Source: JABCPO02 sp963513115 (GTDB lineage Bacteria; Bacillota; Clostridia; TANB77; CAG-508). Taken from it: a DNA stretch of 5,522 nucleotides. Made by a program: the position numbers and the translations under genes. This document shows, piece by piece, positions 4,553 to 5,522 of the stretch. The stretch lies in NCBI GenBank assembly GCA_963513115.1, contig CAUPPN010000073.1, positions 1 through 5,522 on the forward strand. The letters run 5' to 3'. The notes beneath the pieces were generated by a model. The model worked only from the letters and a program-made list of their open reading frames with translations. It made no database searches and was not told the DNA's origin. Every line of letters begins with the position of its first letter. Positions within the stretch are counted from its first letter, which is position 1.

Positions 4553-5522
4553 AAATTCCATATTATATGTAACAAGAAAAAAGTTTAAAACAATAATAAT
4601 ATTTTTAATAATACTTCTAATGACAACATTTAGTTTAATCAGTGTAGGTATTAGAGAAGCAGTAGATAAGGAAGCTAAAGAAACATATGGTAATATAACT
4701 AATAGCTTTTCAATGGAAATAAATAGAAGAGTAAATCCTGGAACACCAAGAGGTGGAGGAAATATCAAAGGTAAAGATATTGAAAAGATAAAAGAAAATA
4801 AAGATATAGTAGGATATGTAAAAAGAATAAATAGTGTAGGTGACTTAGTAGATAAGGAAATTATTGAAACAAAACAAACACTTGCTAATATGTCAGAAAA
4901 TAGGAAAAAGTATTTTAACAGAACTGTTATGATAACAGGAGTAAACGACTCTAAAAAAGAAACAAAGTTTGTTTCAGGTTCATATAAGTTAGTTGAAGGA
5001 AAAAATATAACAAATGAAGATAAGAATGTTGCAATAATACATAAGGATTTAGCTAAGAAAAACAATCTTAAAGTTGGTGACAAAATAGAAATTAAATCAA
5101 ATATATATGATGCTGATAATGAAAAACAAGCAAATGAAAAAGTTGAACTTGAAATAATAGGATTATTTGATGGTCATAACAAAAGTGGTGTAACAGCTGC
5201 CCAAGAATTATATGAAAATACAATAATAACAGATGTAGCACCTGCTGCAAAATTATATGGTGAAACTGAAGAATCTGCAAAATATCAAGATGCAACATTT
5301 TTTGTACAAGGCTCAAAAGATATAAACGAAGTGATTAAGCAAATTAAAAAATTAGATATTGATTTTAATAGCTATAGCTTAATAAAAAGTACATCAAACT
5401 TTCCAGCCTTACAAAAATCAATTAATGAAATATATAATATATCTAAGAAACTATATGTATTTTCGTTAACATTTGCAGGAATAATAGTTACACTATTACT
5501 ATTTTTATGGATAGGATCAAGA
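4545..5522 (+). CDS. vex3: Vex3-like ABC transporter permease, 3' end missing
   Basis: The frame stays open for 326 codons to the right edge, so the C-terminal part is outside the window. An N-terminal helix (about 17-36) follows the basic start MLKNSILYVTRKKFK, a large extracytoplasmic domain spans about 37-300, and a second helix (about 303-322) begins the FtsX-type core, cut at LWIGSR. From memory it is strikingly like pneumococcal Vex3 (about 459 residues). Shared stretches are FSMEINRRVNPGTPRG at 55-70, YVKRINSVGDL, VMITGVNDSKKE, SGSYKLVEG at 144-152, SNIYDADNEK, IIGLFDGHNKSGVTAAQELYENT, and a segment reading STSNFPALQKSI. About 130 more residues with two more helices are expected. It is paralogous to the first permease, so the two probably form a heterodimer. 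It begins 8 nt before the ATPase gene ends. In S. pneumoniae the vex genes are followed by pep27 and vncRS; whether that holds here cannot be seen. Confidence 0.94.
   Translation, partial: MLKNSILYVTRKKFKTIIIFLIILLMTTFSLISVGIREAVDKEAKETYGNITNSFSMEINRRVNPGTPRGGGNIKGKDIEKIKENKDIVGYVKRINSVGDLVDKEIIETKQTLANMSENRKKYFNRTVMITGVNDSKKETKFVSGSYKLVEGKNITNEDKNVAIIHKDLAKKNNLKVGDKIEIKSNIYDADNEKQANEKVELEIIGLFDGHNKSGVTAAQELYENTIITDVAPAAKLYGETEESAKYQDATFFVQGSKDINEVIKQIKKLDIDFNSYSLIKSTSNFPALQKSINEIYNISKKLYVFSLTFAGIIVTLLLFLWIGSR

Noticed and set aside
4517..5083. A 188-codon open frame on the minus strand over the start of the second permease gene
   Set aside because: It is the antisense shadow of a clear Vex3-like gene, is Phe/Ser/Leu-rich as expected of the complement of A-rich coding DNA, and has no ribosome binding site of note.

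Overview
The window is very AT-rich DNA with strong A bias on the + strand, heavy use of ATA and AGA codons, and Shine-Dalgarno-type ribosome binding sites. The gene set (a DUF1292/YrzB-type acidic protein, the GTPase RbgA/YlqF, the ribonuclease Mini-III) points to a low-GC Firmicutes (Bacillota) chromosome, probably a clostridial or related gut lineage; the genus cannot be named from this sequence alone. The standard bacterial code fits: all ten Trp codons are TGG and no TGA lies in frame. Every gene is on the + strand, and base and codon use are even throughout, so nothing suggests recent transfer.

Layout: (1) 1-315, the 3' end of a DUF1292 protein gene, closed by an intrinsic terminator at about 322-352. 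(2) 353-515, an A-rich leader, then a likely operon at 516-2250: a 147-residue, four-helix membrane protein of unknown function, rbgA (50S subunit assembly GTPase) and mrnC (Mini-III, 23S rRNA maturation). The genes are 5 and 2 nt apart. The operon ends in two consecutive intrinsic terminators, the first with the mrnC stop codon in its loop. (3) 2310-2471, an AT-rich intergenic region that probably holds a promoter. (4) 2472-5522, an ABC transporter operon in the order permease, ATPase, permease, running off the right edge. The ATPase and second permease closely resemble Vex2 and Vex3 of Streptococcus pneumoniae as I remember them, and the order matches vex1-vex2-vex3.

How the genes fit together: rbgA and mrnC both act late in large-subunit biogenesis, so their operon looks like a 50S maturation unit with an unexplained membrane protein in front. 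The Vex-like genes should encode one exporter, with two paralogous FtsX/MacB-type permeases pairing as a heterodimer driven by a homodimer of the ATPase. I see no RNA genes, mobile elements, CRISPR arrays or clear riboswitches. No wholly new system is evident. The points most worth a second look are the unknown membrane protein, the rbgA-mrnC linkage, the double terminator and the Vex-like transporter whose downstream partners lie outside the window.
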